Shown here: positions 14,396 through 22,143 of the stretch, piece by piece
Numbering within the stretch: position 1 is the stretch's first letter
Layout of the letters: the number at the start of each line of letters is the position of its first letter
From: Candidatus Poribacteria bacterium
Lineage (GTDB): Bacteria > Poribacteria > DTPJ01 > WJIO01
Assembly: GCA_014730235.1 (NCBI GenBank)
Contig: WJIO01000392.1
Span: 1-26,784 of the forward strand
Direction of reading: 5' to 3'
DNA length: 26,784 nt
The notes under the pieces: model-generated
Databases searched by the model: none
Told to the model about the DNA's origin: nothing
Seen by the model: the letters and a program-made list of their open reading frames with translations, nothing else
Program-made: the position numbers and the translations under genes

Positions 14396-15334
14396 ATGTT
14401 ATACGCTGTAGTTATTACCCTTGCTATGTCATCTGCTATTTCTTTTGAAGGTAATAATCTAGCGGAGAAACTCGGTTATGGGGTTGATGATAAGCTTTTG
14501 ATTGTGCATGCTGATGATGTAGGTATGAGTCATTCGGCTAATATAGCCACAGCCAAGGCCCTGGACACCGGTATTGTTACATGTGGAAGCATAATGGTTC
14601 CATGCCCATGGTTCCCGGAAGTTGCTGCATATTGCCGTGAGAATGCGGATGTAGATTTGGGAATTCACCTCACCCTTACCAGCGAATGGAAATATTACCG
14701 CTGGAGACCCGTAACATCAAAAGATAAAGTTCCCGGTTTGATAGATGAAGAAGGTTTTTTATGGCATACTACTGGAGATGTGGGAAAGCATGCCAAACCT
14801 GAAGAGGTGGAGATGGAACTCCGGGCCCAAATCGAAAGGGCGCTAGAATATGGTATAAAACCGACGCATCTGGACACTCACATGGGAACAGTCTTTGCCA
14901 GGCCGGAATTTCTGGAAATATATGTACGTCTGGCCAAAGAATACGGTATTCCACCCATGCTGCCCAAGCCAACGCCGGAGATTATGCACCATGTAGAGCA
15001 TCTTGGTCAGGAAAAATTGATAGCTTTTTATAAAACAGTCCAGGAACAGGGATATCCGCTTCTGGATATATTAGTCACAGGCGTTGGCGGAAAAACTTAC
15101 GAAGAAAAGAAAGCCGCTTATCATAAAAAGCTAAGGGAACTGAAACCCGGAGTAAATCAGATAATCGTCCATCTTGGTATGGATGATAATGAAATGAAGG
15201 GCATAACCAGCAGTCATGAAGCCCGTTATATTGATTTTCTGGTGTTCACCGATCCGGAGACACAAACCCTGATTGATGAAATGGATATAAAGCTAATCGG
15301 CTGGAAGGATATAAAGCAAGCTGTAGATTTCTAA
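14396..15334 (+). CDS. ChbG/HpnK-like (YdjC) polysaccharide deacetylase family protein
   Basis: This 312-residue protein shows the metal site of the YdjC/ChbG family: HADDVGMS near residue 39, LGIHLTLTSEW, then the H-x-D-x-H of THLDTHMGT. Characterised members remove acetyl groups from N-acetylated sugars such as chito-oligosaccharides or hopanoid-linked sugars; the substrate here is not known. The first 17 or so residues are hydrophobic (MLYAVVITLAMSSAIS) and could be a weak export signal, though a basic N-terminus is missing. AAGGAG precedes ATG 14396. The preceding 135-base gap has no clear terminator. Confidence 0.85.
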   Translation: MLYAVVITLAMSSAISFEGNNLAEKLGYGVDDKLLIVHADDVGMSHSANIATAKALDTGIVTCGSIMVPCPWFPEVAAYCRENADVDLGIHLTLTSEWKYYRWRPVTSKDKVPGLIDEEGFLWHTTGDVGKHAKPEEVEMELRAQIERALEYGIKPTHLDTHMGTVFARPEFLEIYVRLAKEYGIPPMLPKPTPEIMHHVEHLGQEKLIAFYKTVQEQGYPLLDILVTGVGGKTYEEKKAAYHKKLRELKPGVNQIIVHLGMDDNEMKGITSSHEARYIDFLVFTDPETQTLIDEMDIKLIGWKDIKQAVDF

Positions 15335-15372
15335 GGTAAAGGCTGTGAATTACATCCTGGGGGGTGTTACAA

Positions 15373-15783
15373 TTGAAGGTGGGAAGAAACGACCCGTGTC
15401 CTTGCGGAAGCGGGAAAAAATACAAAAAATGCTGCATGGAAAAAGACGCAGACAAGGCCAGAGTTTCTACCCAAAAAGATGATAAAAGAAGTATTCCAGA
15501 CCGACCGGCAGAGCAAAACACCGCAGATAAACACTCGATTCAGGTTGAAAATGCCTTCCGAAGGGCTATTAATCAACTGGAAAATAACGAAATGGAAAGA
15601 GCTGCAAGAACTTTCAGATCGGTCCTACTTCTTGATCCTGATCACTATGAAGCCCTTACAGGTCTTGGACGATGTCTTAACGAATTGGGTATGAGGGAAG
15701 AAGCCCTTAAATGCTTTGAAAAGGCATTGGAGATAAATCCTGATTATACCCAGGCCAGAATTGGTCTGGAAATGTCCAGATAA
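15373..15783 (+). CDS. SEC-C motif and TPR protein
   Basis: The N-terminus is the zinc-binding SEC-C motif, [19 protein letters not shown], as at the SecA C-terminus. A charged linker follows, then two or three tetratricopeptide repeats from about residue 60 to the end ([21 protein letters not shown], then [21 protein letters not shown]). The protein is about 136 residues and cytoplasmic. I take TTG 15373, since GGGGGGTG at 15359-15366 is a suitable ribosome site; GTG 15364 is an in-frame alternative. SEC-C proteins often bind ribosomes or SecB-like partners; the role here is unknown. It lies just before the peroxiredoxin. Confidence 0.85.
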   Translation: MKVGRNDPCPCGSGKKYKKCCMEKDADKARVSTQKDDKRSIPDRPAEQNTADKHSIQVENAFRRAINQLENNEMERAARTFRSVLLLDPDHYEALTGLGRCLNELGMREEALKCFEKALEINPDYTQARIGLEMSR

Positions 15784-15861
15784 TTTTTATCGGAGAAGAT
15801 GGTAAAACATATAAACCGCTATTACCTAAACACAAAAGGAGGTTAAAAAGAGGGAATTAAT

Positions 15862-16461
15862 ATAACTGCTCGAGTTGGCAAACCGGCGCCTGATTTTGAA
15901 GCCAATGCCTATTTGGATGGAGGGTTTAAAAACGTCAAACTCTCCGATTATAAAGGAAAATGGGTTGTTGTTTGTTTTTATCCGGGTGATTTCACCTTTG
16001 TGTGACCTACTGAATTGACGGCAGTTGCCGCCAAATATGATGAAATCAAAGCCCTGGGTGTGGAAGTATTGTCAATTAGCACAAATAGCCATTTTGTACA
16101 CAAAATCTGGCAGGAAGAGGAATTATCCAAGATGGTTGATGGTGGAGTGCCATATCCCATGCTGTCAGATAGCGGCGGAAAAATTGGTAGCGTTTGTGGT
16201 GTCTATGACGAAGAAACAGGTGTTGACATTCGAGGTCGTTTCCTCATCGATCCCGATGGCATAATTCAGGCTATGGAAGTCCTGACACCACCAGTTGGTC
16301 GAAGCGTAATGGAATTAATCCGACAGGTCAAAGCTTTCCAGCATGTGCGTAATACCGGTGAAATGACCCCTTCAGGCTGGCAGCCGGGTAAGACTACCCT
16401 GACACCAGGCCCGGAATTGGTTGGTAAAGTATGGGAAGTATGGAAACCTGATATGGAATAG
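15862..16461 (+). CDS. Peroxiredoxin with TGA at the peroxidatic position (probable selenoprotein)
   Basis: The reading frame encodes an AhpC/Prx1-type thiol peroxidase of about 199 residues, reducing peroxides in the cytoplasm. The active-site motif P-x3-T-x2-C reads PGDFTFV-U-PTEL, where the Cys codon is TGA at 16003-16005, residue 48 with the start used. The frame is open on both sides, and Arg126 ([10 protein letters not shown]) and the rest of the fold are intact. TGA at exactly this codon plus a hairpin just downstream points to selenocysteine, as known for PrxU-type proteins. The usual C-terminal resolving Cys (GEVCP in AhpC) is replaced (GEMTP); other Cys are 38 and 112. No ATG/GTG/TTG start is available: the frame is closed by TAA 15844, and the candidates are ATA 15862 (GAGGG 15850-15854) or ATT 15856 (AGGAGGT 15837-15843). 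A decayed gene is the main alternative. Confidence 0.8.
16003..16034 (+). promoter_or_regulatory. Candidate bacterial SECIS hairpin after the TGA
   Basis: Downstream of TGA 16003-16005, CGGC (16019-16022) pairs with GCCG (16027-16030) around the loop AGTT. After one A-C mismatch, TTG (16015-16017) pairs with CAA (16032-16034). The loop begins 18 bases after the TGA and has a G among its first two bases; bacterial SECIS elements are described as having a short stem with such a G in that distance range. The bases also encode a normal peroxiredoxin segment, so chance pairing is possible. Confidence 0.55.
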
Positions 16462-16475
16462 TATTTACAACAGAA

Positions 16476-16516
16476 CGGCGACCTTTGTGTAAATGTCAAA
16501 GGTCGCCGCTCTTCTT
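16476..16516 (+). terminator. Terminator-like hairpin after the peroxiredoxin gene
   Basis: CGGCGACCTTTG (16476-16487) pairs perfectly with CAAAGGTCGCCG (16497-16508) around a 9-base loop. The tail CTCTTCTT is only partly T-rich, so termination may be incomplete. Confidence 0.75.
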
Positions 16517-16525
16517 AAATGATTT

Positions 16526-16583
16526 GAAGATTTTCTAAGCATGTAATTCCTGCGAAAGCAGGAATTACATATATACAAAGCTG
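16526..16583 (-). mobile_element. MITE-like palindromic element, copy 5 (internal remnant)
   Basis: Only the core remains: ATGTAATTCCTGC (16541-16553) pairs with its inverse at 16558-16570 around a GAAA loop. The flanks still resemble the inner arms of copy 4, but the TTCCGGG ends are gone. A compensated change (ATTC to AATTC with matching change in the other arm) keeps the 13-bp stem perfect. Confidence 0.6.
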
Positions 16584-16622
16584 TTATTCTGAGCAGAATA
16601 AAGGATCTAATCTAAAACAACC

Positions 16623-17156
16623 ATGAATTTTCCTAAAATCACAAACAGTATAATAAAAGAAATCAAATCATCCCTGAATCAGGTTTCAGAAGACAGATGT
16701 ATTGATCTGGTAAAATCTATCACATCTTCCGAAAGAGTATATCTGACCGGAATGGGTAGGTCTGGACTGGTAGCCAGGGCATTTGCCATGCGGTTGACGC
16801 ATGTGGGATTGACGGTTCATGTTGTGGGTGACGTAACTACTCCAGCTATTGATGAGAATGATCTGCTTGTGGTTATCTCAGGTTCAGGCAGAACGGATGT
16901 AAGCCGTCATATAGCCTATAAAGCCAAATCTGCCGGTGCTGAGGTTTTTCTCATCACATCTCAAAACGACTCAGAAATAGGTAATCTTGCAGATTCGGTT
17001 TTAGTCATACCGGTTATAATTGAAAGCGTGCAACCCCTGGGATCACCTTTTGAGGATGCTGCCTACATATTTCTGGAGACTCTGGTTATTATGATAATGA
17101 AAACTCTGGATGTAACCCAGAATGACATGATGCTAAGACACAGCAATTTAGAATAA
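16623..17156 (+). CDS. hxlB: 6-phospho-3-hexuloisomerase (SIS domain)
   Basis: The 177-residue sugar isomerase domain protein matches the HxlB/PHI pattern: LTGMGRSGLVARAFAMRL near the start, VISGSGRTDVS in the middle, and ESVQPLGSPFEDAAYIFLE near the end. PHI interconverts 3-hexulose-6-phosphate and fructose-6-phosphate in the ribulose monophosphate cycle, used for formaldehyde fixation or, in reverse, for pentose supply. The partner synthase (hxlA) is not in the window. A clear Shine-Dalgarno is lacking before ATG 16623; AAAGGA lies too far upstream. A general phosphosugar isomerase is the alternative. It converges on the mutS2 gene with a 23-base gap. Confidence 0.85.
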   Translation: MNFPKITNSIIKEIKSSLNQVSEDRCIDLVKSITSSERVYLTGMGRSGLVARAFAMRLTHVGLTVHVVGDVTTPAIDENDLLVVISGSGRTDVSRHIAYKAKSAGAEVFLITSQNDSEIGNLADSVLVIPVIIESVQPLGSPFEDAAYIFLETLVIMIMKTLDVTQNDMMLRHSNLE

Positions 17157-17179
17157 CATTTAGGTCTATAAAAATCCGT

Positions 17180-19162
17180 TTAATCCGTGTTTATCGGTGT
17201 GCTATTATCCACAAATTCCAGATCCTCCGGTTTTATCTCCACTTTCATGGTATTTGCCAGCACCAGAACCTTATTTTTATCCCGGAGCATACCAACAACC
17301 TCGCCTTCCATATCCAGACTGAGAATCTTCACCATATCCCCTCGCTGGATGGAATCCATCGTAACGGGAACAGGTTCATTCCTTTCTTCTTCGTCTATGA
17401 TGTCATCTATAGATTTCCCCGTCTTTTTTCCCATGGATTCCAGAAGGTTTTCGTAATGCTGTTTAAGTTTTATTGATTCGTCTTTTACCGTTGCCAATTC
17501 TTCCCTTTCTTTCTCCAGCTGGCTTTTGATCTGCTGAAGGGAGTTTACAAGGTTCTCAACCCGGGCATCTTCGCCGGTTACAAGCTCCGATGCCCTGGAT
17601 ATTACATCCTTTGGCACTCCAAGCCTCTGAGCGATGGAAAGGGCATTGCTGCTGCCGAATGCGCCGATCATCAATCTATATGTTGGTTGTAGGGTCTGCA
17701 TGTCAAATTCCACTGACGCGTTTTCCGTCCTGGGGTGAGAATGGGCGTAGGTTTTCAGGTCGTTTAAATGTGTTGTTGTAACAGTGCGGGAGCCTTTTTT
17801 GTGAAGATAATCAATAATTGCTATTCCAAGCGCCGCTCCCTCCTGCGGATCTGTACCTGTTCCAAGTTCATCCAGCAAAATCAAGGTCTGATCAGCTGCC
17901 TGTTCCAGAATTCTGACTATCTGAACCAGGTGGGATGAAAAAGTGCTGAGGTTTTGCTCAAGGCTCTGTTCGTCGCCTATATCAGCCAGGACATCACTGA
18001 ATATAGCCATCTCTGAATCTTCAGCGGCTGGAATATGTAATCCAGCCTGGGCCATAAGGCTTAGTAATCCTATAGTCTTTAAAGTCACAGTTTTCCCACC
18101 GGTGTTGGGGCCGGTTATTATGAGGGCATCGAAATCATCCCCCAGCCTGACGCTTATAGCCACCACAGAATCAGGATCTTCATTAATTTCCTTTGTTTCA
18201 CCTACAGGTCTTTTACCCCAACCCCGTTCGTACATTAATAATGGATGCCTGGTTTTATTTATGTTTATCCGTCCCCGGGTATTTAAAATCGGTTCATTCA
18301 TTTCAAAATCCCGACTGAAGCTGGCTTTTGCATGGATAAGATCAACAAATGAAAGGGTTTCCAGAGTTTCCCATACCTGCTTCTTCTTACTGCGCAGTTT
18401 TTCGGTAATTTCCTGTAGTATCCTGAACATCTCCTGCTTTTCATCCTGTATAAGCTGTTGAAGTTTATCGCTTTTACCTGAGGTAGATGATGGTTCTACA
18501 AAGACAGTTTCGCCGCTGTCGGACTGATCCCGCACTATTCCCGACACGTTGTCCCTGAATCTGACTTTAACCGGTATAACAGGTCGTCCTTTGCGGATGG
18601 TTATCGTTCCGCTTTGCAGGTATCTGGATATCCTTGGCGATCTTACCAGGGATTGCAATTTGCTTTTGATCCTGGCCCTTATAATCTCAATTTCTTTTCG
18701 TATGCTGTTAAGCTTTGGTGTGGCGTTGTTCTTTACCTTGCCGCTCTGATCAATGCTGGAAAATATTATATCCTCCAAATCCTTGAAAGAACCGATCCTT
18801 CGACCCAGTTCTGAAAGATGGGGATAGCTATTATCCAGTTCGTGCAGGTATCCCTTTATGTTCCGGGCTGCCTGCAAGGTGCTGTGTATTTCCAGCAAGG
18901 CTTCACATCCCAAAACAGCAACCGGATCGTCAAGTTCATTCAGATATGATCTCACATCCCGTATCCCGCCCAAAGGCATACGCCCATCCCGCAGCAGTTT
19001 TTTTAGCTCTGTAACCTGTTTCTGCCAGACCGTTATCTTTTCTATGTTTGTCTCTGGCATGACAGAAAGGGCCAGGGATTTCCCCAAGCTGGATGTGGCA
19101 TAAATCTCCAGTATTTCCCTTATTCTATGAAATTCCAGTATATCAAGAGTGTGTTGATCCAT
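17180..19162 (-). CDS. mutS2: MutS2-family ATPase lacking the Smr domain
   Basis: This DNA- or ribosome-acting ATPase is related to MutS. Its core holds Walker A GPNTGGKTVTLKT near residue 350, FSSHLVQI, Walker B LILLDELGTGTDPQEG and TTHLNDLKTYA, followed by a long charged coiled region (about 520-590) and a small beta-rich KOW-like tail (RGDMVKILSLDMEGEV). Typical MutS2 is near 780 residues with a C-terminal Smr nuclease domain; this one stops at 660 and has no Smr. Convergent hxlB leaves no room for more. Full MutS2 proteins limit recombination and rescue collided ribosomes; without Smr the endonuclease step would be missing. It lies 42 bases after the ceramidase-like gene on the same strand. 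Confidence 0.92.
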   Translation of the reverse strand: MDQHTLDILEFHRIREILEIYATSSLGKSLALSVMPETNIEKITVWQKQVTELKKLLRDGRMPLGGIRDVRSYLNELDDPVAVLGCEALLEIHSTLQAARNIKGYLHELDNSYPHLSELGRRIGSFKDLEDIIFSSIDQSGKVKNNATPKLNSIRKEIEIIRARIKSKLQSLVRSPRISRYLQSGTITIRKGRPVIPVKVRFRDNVSGIVRDQSDSGETVFVEPSSTSGKSDKLQQLIQDEKQEMFRILQEITEKLRSKKKQVWETLETLSFVDLIHAKASFSRDFEMNEPILNTRGRININKTRHPLLMYERGWGKRPVGETKEINEDPDSVVAISVRLGDDFDALIITGPNTGGKTVTLKTIGLLSLMAQAGLHIPAAEDSEMAIFSDVLADIGDEQSLEQNLSTFSSHLVQIVRILEQAADQTLILLDELGTGTDPQEGAALGIAIIDYLHKKGSRTVTTTHLNDLKTYAHSHPRTENASVEFDMQTLQPTYRLMIGAFGSSNALSIAQRLGVPKDVISRASELVTGEDARVENLVNSLQQIKSQLEKEREELATVKDESIKLKQHYENLLESMGKKTGKSIDDIIDEEERNEPVPVTMDSIQRGDMVKILSLDMEGEVVGMLRDKNKVLVLANTMKVEIKPEDLEFVDNSTPINTD

Positions 19163-19204
19163 TTTTGACCTTTGGATATTCTCGTTAGAATTTATTATGC
19201 TATT

Positions 19205-20449
19205 CTATTTCAGTATTTCCAGCAGTTCCACACAGGTATCAGCCATTAGTTCTCCTACACCGGGCAAAAGGCCTCTGGACAAAGCAGAACGCACCTCATA
19301 ACCCTTATGGTCAAAGATTTTCATACTTGTAGATGGCACGTCCTTCATATTTTCCTCAAAGGCTTTTTTGGTAGGTATATATCCCACCCAGCCGTTGGCC
19401 AGTTCTGAGACGAATGTCCATTTAAAAGGTGAACGCTCTTTTATGTCCAGTTGAAGCTCAACAAAATACTCAGCAGGAACACCCACAAAACCCATGTCTC
19501 CGACCCTGATGGCCTGAATCTCGACTTTTCCTGTATCCTTATCCGCGTAATCCTGCATGGGAAGCTGTATTATTTTGCTGGCAACTCCTATATTTTCGTC
19601 AGAAAGTCCTTCCATATTATTCAAAGCTTTGCATGCATCTCCGGCCAGGGTTTCGCCCATCCAGCGGGAATGTTCGTGTCCTTTACGCCGATACGGACTA
19701 CGCACATCAATATGGTTAATATCACCGCAAGCGCCGTTGGTGTAAAGCACAAAAGGTTTATCATCAAGCCTTTCCGCAAGCCTTCGAGCCAGATGTCCCG
19801 GATAGTCAGCCGATATTTCCGTTCCCCCCACGTTATCCAGATGGCATGTGTAGCTTATATAGAGGGCCTTAATACTCCCATCTTCCCGGGTAAATGATAT
19901 AACCCCGACTTCAGGATCAATTGGGCCTGCCGGTTTAACTATGTTGGGATTCTGGTTTCCGGGGTTGGTCTGCACTGTGCCGTCTTTCATGTGATACCGG
20001 CGGTTGAATGCGATGCGATCCTCCATCACTTTCCCGCTGCTGATGTCACAAAAATCCATATTGTTGAAGGCGTTTAAAACAGCCTCCGCCGCAAGATCCG
20101 GAAATTTTTTAAGCCATTTCAGCGTTACTTCTCCACCTGCGCTGACCTTTGAAATCCGGGTTCTGGGGCCTGTATGGGTATGGGTGCAGCAGATCATCAG
20201 GTTTTCACCTTTTAAATCCGTCTTTTCCGATACTATCTTCCTGATCTTTAATATCTCTTCCCGGGGCAAGCATATCAAATCACAGCATAATATACCTGCT
20301 GAAACTATCCCATTGCTGAAAATCATGGCTTTTGCATATAAATCGTCATGAACGACAGTAGATAATCTATCCTCAAAATATCCCGCCATTGAAACCCCAA
20401 GTTCAGGTGTGATTATGGATTCTCCGCATCCTGTTAATATAGATGACAT
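19205..20449 (-). CDS. Neutral/alkaline ceramidase-like (N-terminal domain) protein
   Basis: The 414-residue protein opens with GCGESIITPELGVSMAGYFEDR and has ICCTHTHTGPRTR near residue 90, features of the neutral/alkaline non-lysosomal ceramidase N-terminal domain, including the His cluster for zinc. ATNGACGDIN-type sequence (YTNGACGDINHIDV) near the middle also fits. It is shorter than true ceramidases (about 650-750 residues), lacking the C-terminal domain, and has no signal peptide, so the substrate may not be ceramide. I chose ATG 20449 since GGAGGT precedes it by 7 bases; ATG 20464 lies upstream of and overlaps that site. It probably shares a transcript with mutS2. Confidence 0.85.
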   Translation of the reverse strand: MSSILTGCGESIITPELGVSMAGYFEDRLSTVVHDDLYAKAMIFSNGIVSAGILCCDLICLPREEILKIRKIVSEKTDLKGENLMICCTHTHTGPRTRISKVSAGGEVTLKWLKKFPDLAAEAVLNAFNNMDFCDISSGKVMEDRIAFNRRYHMKDGTVQTNPGNQNPNIVKPAGPIDPEVGVISFTREDGSIKALYISYTCHLDNVGGTEISADYPGHLARRLAERLDDKPFVLYTNGACGDINHIDVRSPYRRKGHEHSRWMGETLAGDACKALNNMEGLSDENIGVASKIIQLPMQDYADKDTGKVEIQAIRVGDMGFVGVPAEYFVELQLDIKERSPFKWTFVSELANGWVGYIPTKKAFEENMKDVPSTSMKIFDHKGYEVRSALSRGLLPGVGELMADTCVELLEILK

Positions 20450-20516
20450 TATACATACCTCCATTTAAAGTGAGGAATAAAAGCCGCAGACTACAAGAAT
20501 TAGAGGCAATACCCTC

Positions 20517-20538
20517 ATCCGTTTTATTCGTGTCTTAT
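20517..20538. repeat. ATCCGTTTT-type dispersed motif
   Basis: ATCCGTTTTATTCGTGTC here resembles ATCCGTTTAATCCGTGTT at 17174-17194, where the related copy covers the mutS2 stop codon. Both are short and imperfect, so this is a weak repeat call. Confidence 0.35.
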
Positions 20539-20543
20539 TCTCT

Positions 20544-20573
20544 ATCTTACCAATACTCACAATTGTCAGTCAA
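20544..20573 (-). promoter_or_regulatory. Candidate promoter of the ceramidase-like gene
   Basis: On the minus strand, TTGACT (20573-20568) and TAAGAT (20549-20544) are 18 bases apart. They lie about 95-125 bases before the start at 20449. There is a reasonable match to sigma70, and it is divergent from the MFS promoter. Confidence 0.45.
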
Positions 20574-20626
20574 CCCTAAAGGCTTAGTGGAGGTTTCTGC
20601 CTCACAAACAAAAGCAAAATAAATAT

Positions 20627-20747
20627 GGTTTTTCCGGGTTTGGTTTGGTAATAATTCAAAAATTCTCTCAACTTGCCATTCTTGCTTATGCAGGAATGAC
20701 AGCATAAAGGAATTTCTTATCTTTACCACACTAAACCCGGAAGAACC
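20627..20747 (-). mobile_element. MITE-like palindromic element, copy 6
   Basis: The element is 121 bp, with ends GGTTTTTCCGGGTTTGGT and the inverse CACTAAACCCGGAAGAACC. The core is an imperfect hairpin around TTAT (about 20674-20701). No matching 8-bp flanking duplication was found, and the arms have diverged, so it looks older than copy 4. It sits between the two divergent promoters at 20544 and 20796. Confidence 0.8.
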
Positions 20748-20795
20748 ATAGACAGCCCATGCCTGAACTTATGTTTAAAGTCGGGTGTTATATCA

Positions 20796-20824
20796 TTGAC
20801 AGCAAACCAGCAGTTTGATAATAT
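20796..20824 (+). promoter_or_regulatory. Candidate sigma70 promoter of the MFS gene
   Basis: TTGACA at 20796-20801 is followed by 17 bases and TAATAT at 20819-20824. The TTG of the -35 box also opens the longest possible reading frame, but the likely start codon is ATG 20874, preceded by GGAG at 20863-20866. Confidence 0.7.
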
Positions 20825-20873
20825 TCAAAAGCGAATAAAAGAAAACCACGATAAAAATAAATGGAGTAAAGTT

Positions 20874-22103
20874 ATGAATTCTTCTAAATCTCGTATCCAT
20901 TATGGATGGGGAATTCTGGTAATAGGAACACTGGTTGTCTTTGGTTCTTTGGGCCTGGCTCGGTTTAGCTATACTCTGGTTTTACCTGCTATGCAAAGAG
21001 CCCTGGGCATGGACAACACTCAGGCCGGAGTTCTGGCCACTGCCAACTTGATAGGTTACCTGGCCTTATCAGTTATCGGTGGTGCGCTGGCATCCCGCTA
21101 TGGCCCCAGGATTGTCATTACGATGGGACTTTTCCTGGCTGCTGTTGGTATGGTTTTTACTGGCCTGTCCAAAAGTTTTTTACCTGCCGCTTTCTGGCGG
21201 GCCCTTACAGGCATCGGTAGCGGAGCCAGTAATGTTCCTGTTATGGGTTTAATTTCTGCCTGGTTTGCGCCTAAAAGACGGGGGTTAGCGGCTGGCGTGG
21301 TGGTGGCTGGATCTTCTGTAGCTATCATATTCATCGGCCCTCTTGTGCCGCAGATATTAACTCACTATGGAGAGGATAGCTGGCGTTTGTGCTGGTATAT
21401 TTTTGGGGGTGTGACGCTGCTTTTAGCCCTATGCAGTTTTGCTTTCTTACGCAATCGCCCTGGTGATGTTGGTCTTGAGCCGCTGGGGATTGACGATAAG
21501 GTAAAACAGGACGCAGACAGGATCAGCAAATTAAGCTGGGGAAATATATATCGTTCTTTTACTGTATGGCATATGGGTTTTGTATATGCCGCCTTTGGGT
21601 TTTCGTATATAATATACATGACTTTTTTTGCAAAGCATCTCATAACCGAAGGTGGATATACTCAGGCTGAAGCTGGAAAGTTATTTATGTTGATGGGATG
21701 GTTCAGCCTGTTCTGTGGTGTAATATGGGGAGCGATTTCTGACAGAATAGGTCGCAGAGGTGCTATGTTCATAGTTTACCTTATACAGGCCACAGCCTTT
21801 TCCCTGTTTTCATTATGGTCTTCAACGCCGGGATTTGTTATTTCTGCTGTGCTTTTTGGGCTTACGGCCTGGAGCATACCGGCTATCATGGCTGCCGCCT
21901 GCGGTGATGTTCTGGGGCCGAGGTTCGCACCGGCAGCACTCGGTTTTACCACGTTATTCTTTGGTATTGGTCAAGCCCTGGGGCCCAGTATTGCCGGCGC
22001 TATAGCTGATTCAGTGGGTTCTTTTTACCATGTCTTTCTGCTGGCCAGCGGAGTTGCGATATTAGGGGCAATTGGTTCATTGATGATCCGAAGGACCAGC
22101 TAA
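20874..22103 (+). CDS. Major facilitator superfamily transporter
   Basis: This 409-residue membrane protein has about 12 hydrophobic segments split by a charged central loop near residues 190-215. MFS marks include GALASRYGPR after TM2, GIGSGASNVPVMGLISAWFAPKRRG in the TM4-5 region, and SDRIGRRGAM in the second half. The N-terminal HYGWGILVIGTLVVFGSLGLARFSYTLVLP portion resembles the YbfB/YjiJ type or oxalate-formate-like groups. The solute is unknown. ATG 20874 is chosen over the TTG at 20796, which is a -35 box. The exported methyltransferase-like gene follows after 40 bases and may be co-transcribed. Confidence 0.9.
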   Translation: MNSSKSRIHYGWGILVIGTLVVFGSLGLARFSYTLVLPAMQRALGMDNTQAGVLATANLIGYLALSVIGGALASRYGPRIVITMGLFLAAVGMVFTGLSKSFLPAAFWRALTGIGSGASNVPVMGLISAWFAPKRRGLAAGVVVAGSSVAIIFIGPLVPQILTHYGEDSWRLCWYIFGGVTLLLALCSFAFLRNRPGDVGLEPLGIDDKVKQDADRISKLSWGNIYRSFTVWHMGFVYAAFGFSYIIYMTFFAKHLITEGGYTQAEAGKLFMLMGWFSLFCGVIWGAISDRIGRRGAMFIVYLIQATAFSLFSLWSSTPGFVISAVLFGLTAWSIPAIMAAACGDVLGPRFAPAALGFTTLFFGIGQALGPSIAGAIADSVGSFYHVFLLASGVAILGAIGSLMIRRTS

Positions 22104-22143
22104 ATTAATTAATGAAATAAAAAAACTCAGGAGAGTATTAAAA

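Noticed and set aside
16015-16461. A short separate gene starting at TTG 16015
   Set aside because: It would be a peroxiredoxin fragment lacking the active site; the upstream half is in the same frame, joined through the TGA.
15844-16461. Simple pseudogene reading of the peroxiredoxin
   Set aside because: Not fully excluded, but a lone stop exactly at the catalytic codon, no frameshifts and a SECIS-like hairpin favour selenocysteine.
20551-20567. lac-operator-like AATTGTGAG near the ceramidase promoter
   Set aside because: A short chance match with no symmetric half and no LacI-type regulator nearby.
20796-20873. Upstream extension of the MFS gene from TTG 20796
   Set aside because: TTGACA is the likely -35 box, and ATG 20874 has a good ribosome site and begins the membrane protein.
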